A stretch of 18,473 nt of DNA. It comes from an uncultured Christensenella sp. (lineage in GTDB: Bacteria; Bacillota; Clostridia; Christensenellales; UBA1242). The translations under genes were made by a program, and so were the position numbers. The notes beneath the pieces are model-generated. The model searched no databases, was not told the origin of the DNA, and saw only the letters and a program-made list of their open reading frames with translations. The stretch lies in NCBI GenBank assembly GCA_905207515.1, contig CAJLLK010000018.1, positions 1 through 18,473 on the forward strand. Direction: 5' to 3'. Positions 1-7,401 of the stretch are shown here, in pieces. Position 1 is the first letter of the stretch. Every line of letters begins with the position of its first letter.

Positions 1-97
1 TATACTCAAGTTCTACGGATAAACCGTCGATTTTATATTCTACGACATATTTTACATCTGGAAACACTGTTTTTATTTTTTTGTCAAAAAAGTCCAG
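1..97 (-). pseudogene. 5'-truncated NAD+-dependent DNA ligase-like fragment (runs off the left edge)
   Basis: Reading leftward from 97, a frame stays open to the window edge and encodes LDFFDKKIKTVFPD followed by VVEYKIDGLSVELEY. The KIDGLS stretch matches motif I (KxDG, the adenylated lysine) of LigA-type ligases, and the preceding FD-K-I text resembles the residues just before it in that family. Family members have about 100 residues (domain Ia and the start of the adenylation domain) before this motif. Here an in-frame TAG at 98-100 closes the frame only about 22 codons upstream, and the space beyond is occupied by the zinc peptidase gene. There is no in-frame ATG; GTG at 65-67 is the only ordinary start and has no ribosome site. 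GTA is used three times in about 30 codons, although it seems scarce in the neighbours. I infer a decayed or recombined ligA copy, but only 32 codons are visible. Confidence 0.45.
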
Positions 98-786
98 CTA
101 AGAAGTTGTCGGAAAAGACTTGCCCAATAGGTGAGTCTGGCACTGTTTAAAAAGTCACGACAAAGTTTGAGTTCTTCTGTTGTCAAAATTTCTTTCAAAA
201 ATTCAATGGCAAAAACCGAAGCTTCTTTTTCAATTTTTATTTCTTTATATTTCAAAAAAATTGAAAACGCAAAAATCAAAAGCGCAAGCCCAGCACATGA
301 AAGACCTGCCGCTAAAAACGCAACATTTTCCAGCACACCAAACACATTGAGCAGACTAAACACAATGCCAACAATCATCAATGGCATAAAAAAGAAATTC
401 AAAATTTTTCCAGCGCGGCGAAGCTTCCAATGTTTTCTTAAGCTTTCTCCTTCAAAATCTTGGCGGGCGTGGCCCAATTCGTGAGAAACTATGGAAAGTG
501 AAGCCAAACTGTTTGATTGCATGGTGTTTTCGCTTAATGCAATCTTCCCCGAGCTATAGTGGTCGCGAAACTCTTCGCATTTTTCTATGCTTAAATTGTT
601 TCCGAAATAGGTTTTGTTCAACTTTTCAACATATTCCAATGTTGAAATGCCATAAGAATTTTGAAACTCGTCAAGTTTTTTCAAAATTTCGGTGTAGTTT
701 TCAAAAGAAAAGCTGGCAATCGCAAGCGCAACGCACAACAAAATGACAAAAACAACCGCCACCGCTATAACAACATATGTCCACAT
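73..786 (-). CDS. Membrane zinc metallopeptidase, YugP / Zn_peptidase_2 type
   Basis: 237-residue predicted membrane metalloprotease. An N-terminal membrane segment (about residues 4-25) is followed by a soluble part with the zinc-binding motif HELGH at 102-106. A hydrophobic hairpin spans about 130-178, and EKEAS at 186-190 supplies the likely third ligand (Glu188). This order (membrane anchor, HExxH, two membrane helices, E-x-x-AS, short tail) and the length match the YugP family of Firmicutes. The substrate is not known to me; the family is thought to act at the membrane. The ATG at 784-786 is the only sensible start. No Shine-Dalgarno site precedes it, and a promoter -10 box ends 6 nt upstream, so the mRNA is probably leaderless. 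It lies 40 bp after the PBP gene with no terminator between, so it may also be reached by read-through. The gene's last nine codons overlap the ligase-like fragment in another frame. Confidence 0.85.
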   Translation of the reverse strand: MWTYVVIAVAVVFVILLCVALAIASFSFENYTEILKKLDEFQNSYGISTLEYVEKLNKTYFGNNLSIEKCEEFRDHYSSGKIALSENTMQSNSLASLSIVSHELGHARQDFEGESLRKHWKLRRAGKILNFFFMPLMIVGIVFSLLNVFGVLENVAFLAAGLSCAGLALLIFAFSIFLKYKEIKIEKEASVFAIEFLKEILTTEELKLCRDFLNSARLTYWASLFRQLLSWTFLTKK

Positions 787-792
787 GGTTTT

Positions 793-821
793 ATTATAAT
801 AAAAACTGAAAATTTAATCAA
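793..821 (-). promoter_or_regulatory. Promoter of the zinc peptidase gene (leaderless geometry)
   Basis: On the minus strand, -35 TTGATT (821-816), a 17-bp spacer and -10 TATAAT (798-793). Only AAAACC separates the -10 box from the ATG at 786, which puts the expected transcription start on the A of the start codon. Confidence 0.65.
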
Positions 822-826
822 ACAAA

Positions 827-2722
827 TTAAGTTATCAAAAGCACAACACTTCCTTTATAAATTTTTGTGCCTGCTGGCGGAAGCTGTTGTTTTATCGTTC
901 CACCTTCGCCGTCAATTTCATAGTCTATTCCAAGCTTTTTGAGTTCTGAAACAGCATACGCCAAACTGTAGCCTGTCAGTTGTGGCATTATCACTTCTTC
1001 TTGCACAAAGCTTGGGTCGTCTTTTGGAATGTCATAAAACTCAAACAGTTCACTGAAAAATTCTTTGCCATAAGGTGCAGCAACCAAAGAACCATAATAA
1101 GCTCCTGCACTCGGTTCGTCGACCAAAATCATGAAAAGATATTCTGGTTCGTCTGCTGGATAAGTGCCAATGAAGCTGGAAATATATTTCCCTTGTGCAA
1201 TATGCCCGTTTTCGTCATATTTTTGGGCTGTTCCTGTTTTTCCTCCAATATTATAACCTTCCACAAAAGAATAATCTGCTGTTTTATTCTCTGCCTTTTG
1301 CAAAAGTTGATTGACAATTTTGCTGGTTTCTTCTGACAAAACTCTTTTTGTTTCAATCTTTTCGTTGTAGACATCTTTTCCACTTGCATCAGTTATATTT
1401 TGAATAACAGTCGGCGTTTGCCAAACTCCACCGTTGACAATTCCCGCAACCGCGCTCAAAAGTTGAATTGGTGTCACTGCAATTGCATGGCCAAACCCCA
1501 TTCTCGCCAAGTCCACCGTTTTAACATTTGCTTTTGGCATCAAAATTCCAGAACTTTCGCCATTTATTGTGATGCCAGTTTTTTGCCCAAGTCCAAATTT
1601 TTCCATATAGGCATAAAACCTGTCAACGCCAAGCCTTTGAGCCAAATCCATAAAACAACAGTTGCAAGAATTGGCAAAGGCTTCCGCCAAGGTTTGGTCG
1701 CCGTGGCCGATGGTTTTCCAACATTTTATTCTTTGCCCGTCCACAATTCGATAACCCGGACAATAGAAATGGTCGTCTAATGTTGTCACTCCCGCTTCCA
1801 GTGCCGCTGCGACCGTCAAAATTTTGAAAGTGGAACCTGGTTCATAGGTGTCTGTGACCGCTTTCATTTTGGATTGCTCAAAAAGTGTTGCCAACTCTTC
1901 GCGCGGCGGGTCATTTAAATCAAAACTTGGTTTTGAAGAAATAGCCAAAACTTCACTCGTCTTTGCGTTCATAACAATGCCGGTCACAGCTTTTGCTTTT
2001 TGGTCTGTGTATGCCTTTTCCAAAATGTTTTCCAAAATGATCTGAAGCTTGCTGTTGACAGTCAGTGTGACATCGTCGCCCGCAATTCCACCCACATAAT
2101 ACCTTATGCTTCCGCCGATTTCTTTCCCTTGCAAATCGCTTTGAACATAGCTATATCCGTCTTCTCCGACCAGATAGTCATTTAAATATGCTTCCATTCC
2201 AGCTTGACCGACATTGTCCACCGAAGAAAATCCCAAAAGCTGAGTGAGAAGATTTCCATAGACATAATATCTGCCGACATTTTCTGTCAGATAAATTCCG
2301 TCAAGCTTTGCATCATAAATTTTTTCAGCAATCTCCGCTTCCACCTGCATTTTGAGCAAAACTTCTGACACATTTTTTCTTGAAACTTTTTCGAGAGTGC
2401 TTTGCAAATCCAATCCTAAAAGTTCTGAAATCACTGTGGCTGTGTGCGTCGGGCTTTTGACTTCTCTTCCGCGCACATAGACATCATAAGTTGTGTAACT
2501 GACCGCCAAAGTGTCGCCAGTGGAATCAAAAAAAGAACCCCTTGGTGCAGTCAAAGCTAAATCTCTTGTCCATTGGTCAGTTGCTCTCTGCTGAAGGTTC
2601 TTTCCGTTTATAATTTGCACAACAAAAAGCCTTACACCAAGGCTGCAAAAAATCAAAATAACAACAAGCAAAACCGATTTTATTCTCTTTTGCAGCGAAT
2701 GTAAGGTGTAAGGTCTTTGCAA
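827..2722 (-). CDS. ftsI: Penicillin-binding protein 2 / FtsI-SpoVD-type transpeptidase with PASTA domain
   Basis: Class B PBP that cross-links peptidoglycan, probably at the division septum. With the TTG start chosen here the product has 631 residues. It has a membrane anchor at about 14-37, a dimerisation/pedestal region to about 215, then a transpeptidase domain with STFK (nucleophile Ser297, Lys300), SCN at 352-354 and KTG at 495-497. A C-terminal PASTA domain covers about 578-631. PASTA plus this neighbourhood fits PBP2B/SpoVD-type enzymes; which of the two cannot be decided. The start was chosen because GGAGGA, formed by the last two codons of the upstream gene, lies 5 nt before TTG at 2720-2722. 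A TTG 12 nt further upstream has no such spacing. The gene begins one base after the upstream stop, implying translational coupling. It follows rsmH and the ftsL-position gene, as in division/cell-wall clusters, but murE and mraY are absent. Confidence 0.92.
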   Translation of the reverse strand: MQRPYTLHSLQKRIKSVLLVVILIFCSLGVRLFVVQIINGKNLQQRATDQWTRDLALTAPRGSFFDSTGDTLAVSYTTYDVYVRGREVKSPTHTATVISELLGLDLQSTLEKVSRKNVSEVLLKMQVEAEIAEKIYDAKLDGIYLTENVGRYYVYGNLLTQLLGFSSVDNVGQAGMEAYLNDYLVGEDGYSYVQSDLQGKEIGGSIRYYVGGIAGDDVTLTVNSKLQIILENILEKAYTDQKAKAVTGIVMNAKTSEVLAISSKPSFDLNDPPREELATLFEQSKMKAVTDTYEPGSTFKILTVAAALEAGVTTLDDHFYCPGYRIVDGQRIKCWKTIGHGDQTLAEAFANSCNCCFMDLAQRLGVDRFYAYMEKFGLGQKTGITINGESSGILMPKANVKTVDLARMGFGHAIAVTPIQLLSAVAGIVNGGVWQTPTVIQNITDASGKDVYNEKIETKRVLSEETSKIVNQLLQKAENKTADYSFVEGYNIGGKTGTAQKYDENGHIAQGKYISSFIGTYPADEPEYLFMILVDEPSAGAYYGSLVAAPYGKEFFSELFEFYDIPKDDPSFVQEEVIMPQLTGYSLAYAVSELKKLGIDYEIDGEGGTIKQQLPPAGTKIYKGSVVLLIT

Positions 2723-2723
2723 T

Positions 2724-3353
2724 TTATCCTCCAAACAACCCGTTTATGAAATTGCAGAGCCTGTCAAACCAATTTGATTGCTCTCCGAAGTCGCCAGCAT
2801 CCAACATTTCTTCTGGATAGGTTTCAACCAGTTCCATGCTGTTTTGCGCGGAGTCTAAATTGTAAATCTGTCTCAAATATGACGCCAAATTCATGTTGTA
2901 AGTTTCGTCAATCTGAATATAATTTGCATTCATGTTGTCAATCAAAACGGCATTGGTGACGCAGATGATCGCTCCCGCTGCCAGTGCACAAGACATGACA
3001 ATTCCCACTGTTTTTTTGCTGACTTTTTTCTTCTCTTTCTTTTTGCTGTGAAGTTTGACAATTTTTTTGTTCTCTTCAATCAAATCATAGTTGGGTTTTT
3101 CAATAATTTTTTGACTAGCCTGTTCTGCCTTCACTTCTTCTTGTGGTTTGAATTGCTCTTTGATAAGTTCTTCTTTTTCAACCTTAAATTCTTCCGCCTG
3201 ACGCTTTTCTTCCTGTCTTTTTATGTCAGCCACCGTCAGATTTTCAAAAGAATTGATATATTGAGATGAAGGTTTTGTTTTTTCTTCAACCTTTATCTCA
3301 GCTTTTTTCTCGGTTTTTGTTTCAACTTCTTTTTCGGCAATCAGTCTGTCCAT
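2724..3353 (-). CDS. Single-pass membrane protein at the ftsL position
   Basis: 209-residue protein of a predicted bitopic type: a Lys/Glu-rich, probably coiled cytoplasmic tail (1-114), a positively charged stretch KKKEKKK at 104-110, one membrane segment at about 115-138 and an acidic external tail of about 70 residues. Its place between rsmH and the division PBP gene is where ftsL normally lies, and the membrane topology agrees. FtsL usually has a short cytoplasmic tail and a leucine-zipper coiled coil outside. Here the cytoplasmic part is very long and the outer part shows no clear heptad pattern, so the FtsL assignment rests on position alone. AAAAGGAG about 8-10 nt upstream supports the ATG at 3353. 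The gene follows rsmH by 38 bp and its stop is one base from the PBP start, so it belongs to the rsmH operon. Its last two codons double as the ribosome site of the PBP gene. Confidence 0.6.
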   Translation of the reverse strand: MDRLIAEKEVETKTEKKAEIKVEEKTKPSSQYINSFENLTVADIKRQEEKRQAEEFKVEKEELIKEQFKPQEEVKAEQASQKIIEKPNYDLIEENKKIVKLHSKKKEKKKVSKKTVGIVMSCALAAGAIICVTNAVLIDNMNANYIQIDETYNMNLASYLRQIYNLDSAQNSMELVETYPEEMLDAGDFGEQSNWFDRLCNFINGLFGG

Positions 3354-3391
3354 ATATTATATTTTTCTCCTTTTGTTCATATTCTGAAAAA

Positions 3392-4330
3392 TTAGAGCTT
3401 TTCAATTGTTCTTAGCTTTGCACTTGTGCTTCTTGAATTTTGTTTTTGTTCGGTTTCATCTGCCAAAATTGGTTTTTTGTTCAACAATTTTATTTTTGCT
3501 TTGTGTCCACAAATGCAAATTGGCGTCTGTGGCGGACAAATGCAATTTGTGCTTTCAAGTTTGAAAACGTTTTTGACAATTCTATCTTCAAGGCTATGAA
3601 AAGTCAACACACAACCTCTGCCGCCAGAATTTAACATTTCAATCAGCTCTTCAAGCAAATTATCCAGCCCGTCGAGCTCGCCATTTATGTAAATTCTCAG
3701 TGCCTGAAACACCTTTTTTGAAGCTCCACCGCGTGAAAAGACCACCTTTTTTGGCATGCTGTTTTCAATGATTTCTTTGAGCTGAAAAGTGGTTTCAATT
3801 TTGTGCTTTTCTCTTTCTTTGACAATGTTTCGCGCAATGGAAGCGGAAAATTCTTCTTCTCCATATGTTTTGAAAATTTTGACCAGCTTTTCGTAAGGAA
3901 ATTTGTTGACAATTTCTTCTGCAGTCAAAACATCTTCGTCTTTGTCCATTCTCATGTCAAGTCTGCCATTGTGAACAAAGCTGAAACCTCTGTCTCCTTC
4001 GTCAATTTGATAAGAACTCACACCCAAATCAATCAAAAATCCGTCAATTTTTTCAACTCCAAATTCTTCTTTCAAAATTTGTGGAGCTTGTTTGAAATTG
4101 GCTTTGACAATTGTGACTTTTTTTTCAAACTCTTTCAGGGTTTGTTTGCTTTTGTTTATGGCGTCAATGTCGCGGTCGAAAGCATAAAGACGACCGATCG
4201 TCAGTCTTTTGGCAATTTCATAAGAATGCCCGCCGCCACCGACCGTGCAATCGACATAAATTCCGTCTTTTTTGATGTTCAGCCCGTCAATCACTTGATT
4301 GAGCATGATTGGCACATGTTTAAATTCCAT
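3392..4330 (-). CDS. rsmH: 16S rRNA m4C1402 N4-methyltransferase RsmH (MraW)
   Basis: 312 residues, the usual size. It transfers a methyl group from S-adenosylmethionine to N4 of C1402 in the 16S rRNA decoding site. The N-terminus H-VPIMLNQVIDGL, the SAM-binding DCTVGGGGHS (27-36), acidic Asp52, GGASKKVFQALRI and the late VLTFHSLEDRIVK motif are all characteristic. A cysteine-rich CICPPQTPICICG stretch near residue 260-275 is also seen in many family members. No mraZ precedes it, although mraZ-rsmH is the common order. The ATG at 4328-4330 has no Shine-Dalgarno site. A promoter ends 6 nt before it, so the gene probably gives a leaderless mRNA that continues into the ftsL-position gene and the PBP gene. 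Confidence 0.96.
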   Translation of the reverse strand: MEFKHVPIMLNQVIDGLNIKKDGIYVDCTVGGGGHSYEIAKRLTIGRLYAFDRDIDAINKSKQTLKEFEKKVTIVKANFKQAPQILKEEFGVEKIDGFLIDLGVSSYQIDEGDRGFSFVHNGRLDMRMDKDEDVLTAEEIVNKFPYEKLVKIFKTYGEEEFSASIARNIVKEREKHKIETTFQLKEIIENSMPKKVVFSRGGASKKVFQALRIYINGELDGLDNLLEELIEMLNSGGRGCVLTFHSLEDRIVKNVFKLESTNCICPPQTPICICGHKAKIKLLNKKPILADETEQKQNSRSTSAKLRTIEKL

Positions 4331-4336
4331 AGAAAT

Positions 4337-4365
4337 AGTTTAGCACATTTGAAGTGCTTTTACAA
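4337..4365 (-). promoter_or_regulatory. Promoter of the rsmH operon (extended -10, leaderless geometry)
   Basis: Minus strand: -35 TTGTAA (4365-4360), 17-bp spacer, TGC followed by -10 TAAACT (4342-4337), then ATTTCT and the ATG. The spacer holds an inverted repeat, AGCAC (4342-4346) and GTGCT (4354-4358), that could be an operator. Confidence 0.55.
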
Positions 4366-4367
4366 AC

Positions 4368-4392
4368 AAAAAAGGTTGCATTTTTTGCAACC
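4368..4392 (-). terminator. Intrinsic terminator of the CvpA-like gene
   Basis: On the minus strand GGTTGCA, a five-base A loop, TGCAACC and then six T. It begins 7 nt after the stop of the 978-residue gene and ends only 2 bp before the rsmH promoter -35 box. Confidence 0.8.
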
Positions 4393-4398
4393 CTTTTT

Positions 4399-7335
4399 CT
4401 ATTGAAGTCCCAACAAGTTTTTGAGCGCCGTCCCGATTTCAGCTTGTTCGCCAATAAAGTCTTCGTCTATCGCTTCCAAAATTGTGTCACCAAAGTCTGT
4501 CTTTTGCTGTTCAGTCAAAAGCTCATCACGATTTTGATTTCCTTGAATAAGGTCAGCCAGTTTGTTTATCATGTTGGCTTTTTCTTGATTTGTTTTGTCG
4601 ACCACACCGTTAATTGTGTCTTTCAATGCTGTGAAATAGTCATCAACATTTTCGAGTGTCAATTCTGTGAAAGATGAAAGGTTTTCGCTAAGCGTTGTGG
4701 CAAAATCAAGTGTGTCGTTGACTTCTGCCATGACATCTGCATAACTTTCAACCGTGTAATATCCAACAAAGTCTTCTGTCTCAGCAATGTCAAGATAAAT
4801 CTTAATGTCTGTTGCATTGTCGTTTGTTGCCTGTCCAACAAATTTGTCTGTCGATGTGATGTCGTCACCTGTCATATAATAGATGACTGCCGCAAAAACA
4901 TCGTTGAACACTCCGTCTTTTGTGCCACCATTGTAAGCATTTGCTTTCAGTGCGTCAAGAAGAGTTCCAAGGTCTTGCAAGGTCAATTCTTCGCTGCTTG
5001 AAGTGATGCCAAGCAAGGTTTTTATCGTTGAAATAACATTTGATTTTGTTTCTGACAAGTTTTCAAGACTGGTTTGAACTGTCCCTGCACTCATGCCAAG
5101 AACGCTTTCAATTGTGCTGTCGATTGTGTCAAAAACTTGATTTGTCAACCCCTCAAATGCAAGACTTGAGAACACCGGGTCAAGCACCGCTTCTAAATCG
5201 TTTTCACTTTCAATCAAAGCGTCCAAAACTGTGTCAAGCTCACTTCCACCAAGAAGTGCATCAAGATAACTTTGTGTTTGCTCGCCAATTGTGACATCTT
5301 TGTCTAGCGCTTTCAAAGTCTGCCCGATATATGTCAATTCTTCATGCCAAACGCCAACACCATTTTTCTCAGCTATCTGTGCTTCTTCGGTCACTGCCGT
5401 GAAATCAATCAAGTCGTTTGTGTTTGCTGGGTCACTGAGAATGTTTACAACATTGTCAAAAACGAGTTTTTTCAAATCCATTGCTTCAAGTTGATAGAAT
5501 GGAAGCAAAATGTCTGAAAGCAATTCTTCATTTTCTTGAAGTCCTGTCAAAACATTGTCTAAGATTGTGTCAAATTCGATTGTTTCTTGACCTAAAACAT
5601 CCAAAAGACCCAAGTCTTTGATTTCAAGAATTGGCGTTTTGATAAAGTTGAAAAATTCTTCGTAACTGTCAATTGTTGTTGTGCTTTCTGCTTCTGGCGT
5701 CAGATACACTTCATCGCCAAGCAAATCAAAATTGTAAAGAGACAGAATGTTGTCCAAAACATAAACCGTCTGAGGCCTGTTATCGCCCGCTGGAAGCACA
5801 AGAAGTTCCATTTCTCTCAAATTGTCAAGTGTTTGTCCAACTGTTGTGAGTGCACTGTCAAGATTTTCTATCGAAGCGATTGATTGCAAGATGTCATCAC
5901 TTTCCATGATTGATGCAATGTCAACTGCACTGTTTATATCCAAAATTTGATCAACAGCAAGCAAAATGTCGTCAATCATTTTTTCTCTGTCTTGAATGTT
6001 TGTGTTGAGTGCAATTTCCAAGCTTTGATTGTTTTCAAACATTTCTTCAAAAGAATCTGAAGCAAAAACAACAAGTGTGTTGAAAGTGTCTCTGACCAAA
6101 TTCAGTCCAATCACATCTTCGGCAACAGTTTTGACAACTTGGCTGTTTTCGTCAACAAAGTTCAAAATGTCAACCATTGACGCGTCTTGCAAATTTTGAA
6201 CTTTTGAAATCATGTCGTTTTTCAAAATGATGTCAACTGTGTCAACAATGCTCAAAATGTCATTTTTCAAATATTGATAAGTTTCAAAATCTTCAAGAGA
6301 AAAAACTGTCTGCAAATCTGAGATCATGTCCTGAACAACTTGTGGCACTTCTGTCAGATTTAAACTTTCTTTAAAACTATCAAAATTGACAACAATGTCA
6401 TTTAAAGTTTCTGAAATAACTGTTTTGAAAAGACCGTTATTCAAAAAGACTTCCAAATCTTTTCTAAATTCTGTCAGGTCGATGTTTGCATAGTTTTGAT
6501 CTATTGCGTTGTTGTAAACCACAACAACATCGTCATATATGTTTGCAAGCGAAAGAATTTCTTTTCTCACTTCAATGTTTTCGCCCTCGATGTTACAATT
6601 TGCCAGCCCATCAAACAAAACATCTCCAAAACCCCACATATATGACACTTTGCCAACAACTGAGTTGTTGTATGCCGTCAAAATTTCGTCAACTTCTGGC
6701 GGAACCACTTCTGTAAGTGTTTCTGCCAAGGTTGGCAATCTGTTTGAAGTGTTTTCACCTTCGTTTTGTGCCTGAGCTGTTTCAGTTGGAAGATGTGCAA
6801 TCTGGTCATAAGTTTTTGTCAGAGATGTCAGCGGTGCAAACAAAACCACCAAAAACAAAAATCCTTCCACAATGCCAACTATACCGCCATAAGCTCTGTA
6901 AGGTTTGTGCGTTTTAAAATCTTTTTTCTTCTTTCCAAAAGAAATTCTTGCAACAATCAGATAGATTATGTCAAAAACAAAATAAACCAAAAGCGACAAC
7001 AAAAGAAAGATAATTGGAGATGCAATCGCTGTTGGAAGTTGAGCAATAAACTCCGAAGCTGTTTCAAGTTGTGACATATCAAAATTGAAACTTTCTTCAA
7101 GCATTGACAAAATATATTCATTTAATGTGACGTTTTGTCCGTCAATAGGAATTTGAATTCCTAAAACAGCATTGACAATCGGTTTGGTGATGAAAAACGA
7201 CACAATCACACTTGCCACCAAAAAGATAATATGAAGCGAACTTCTTTTCAGTCCTCTCACAAGCCCAGTAATCATTCCTATCAAAAGAAACAACACCAAA
7301 ACTGCAATGCTTCCCCACAAGAAATAAATTTCCAT
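4399..7335 (-). CDS. Large membrane protein: CvpA-like N-terminus with a ~800-residue acidic exported region
   Basis: 978 residues; I do not recognise the whole protein. Residues 1-175 look like a CvpA/colicin V production-type membrane domain, with predicted helices at about 5-26, 33-55, 104-130 and 149-170. A GLVRGLKR turn follows helix 1 and a GIVGIVEGFL glycine-rich helix is the fourth. Residues from about 175 to 978 form an acidic, mostly helical region rich in Leu, Asp, Glu, Thr and Ser, with one cysteine and no catalytic motif that I can see. By topology it is probably outside the membrane. CvpA proteins are usually about 160-200 residues, so the C-terminal extension is the novel part. 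AAAGGAG about 6 nt before the ATG fixes the start at 7335. A promoter lies just upstream and a strong terminator follows, so it is probably a single-gene unit, although recF transcripts could read into it. Confidence 0.8.
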   Translation of the reverse strand: MEIYFLWGSIAVLVLFLLIGMITGLVRGLKRSSLHIIFLVASVIVSFFITKPIVNAVLGIQIPIDGQNVTLNEYILSMLEESFNFDMSQLETASEFIAQLPTAIASPIIFLLLSLLVYFVFDIIYLIVARISFGKKKKDFKTHKPYRAYGGIVGIVEGFLFLVVLFAPLTSLTKTYDQIAHLPTETAQAQNEGENTSNRLPTLAETLTEVVPPEVDEILTAYNNSVVGKVSYMWGFGDVLFDGLANCNIEGENIEVRKEILSLANIYDDVVVVYNNAIDQNYANIDLTEFRKDLEVFLNNGLFKTVISETLNDIVVNFDSFKESLNLTEVPQVVQDMISDLQTVFSLEDFETYQYLKNDILSIVDTVDIILKNDMISKVQNLQDASMVDILNFVDENSQVVKTVAEDVIGLNLVRDTFNTLVVFASDSFEEMFENNQSLEIALNTNIQDREKMIDDILLAVDQILDINSAVDIASIMESDDILQSIASIENLDSALTTVGQTLDNLREMELLVLPAGDNRPQTVYVLDNILSLYNFDLLGDEVYLTPEAESTTTIDSYEEFFNFIKTPILEIKDLGLLDVLGQETIEFDTILDNVLTGLQENEELLSDILLPFYQLEAMDLKKLVFDNVVNILSDPANTNDLIDFTAVTEEAQIAEKNGVGVWHEELTYIGQTLKALDKDVTIGEQTQSYLDALLGGSELDTVLDALIESENDLEAVLDPVFSSLAFEGLTNQVFDTIDSTIESVLGMSAGTVQTSLENLSETKSNVISTIKTLLGITSSSEELTLQDLGTLLDALKANAYNGGTKDGVFNDVFAAVIYYMTGDDITSTDKFVGQATNDNATDIKIYLDIAETEDFVGYYTVESYADVMAEVNDTLDFATTLSENLSSFTELTLENVDDYFTALKDTINGVVDKTNQEKANMINKLADLIQGNQNRDELLTEQQKTDFGDTILEAIDEDFIGEQAEIGTALKNLLGLQ

Positions 7336-7356
7336 TTTTTCTCCTTTTTCTTTTTG

Positions 7357-7385
7357 ATTATAAAATATTTTTTACGATTAATCAA
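7357..7385 (-). promoter_or_regulatory. Promoter of the CvpA-like gene
   Basis: Minus strand: -35 TTGATT (7385-7380), 17-bp spacer, -10 TATAAT (7362-7357). The expected leader is about 15 nt and contains the AAAGGAG ribosome site (about 7341-7347). Confidence 0.65.
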
Positions 7386-7401
7386 CAAATATTTACAAAA
7401 T

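Noticed and set aside
131..484. Open plus-strand frames of 60-200 codons across 131-7074 opposite the minus-strand genes
   Set aside because: They are antisense to genes with clear family motifs, are rich in Phe, Cys and Lys, and have no ribosome sites.
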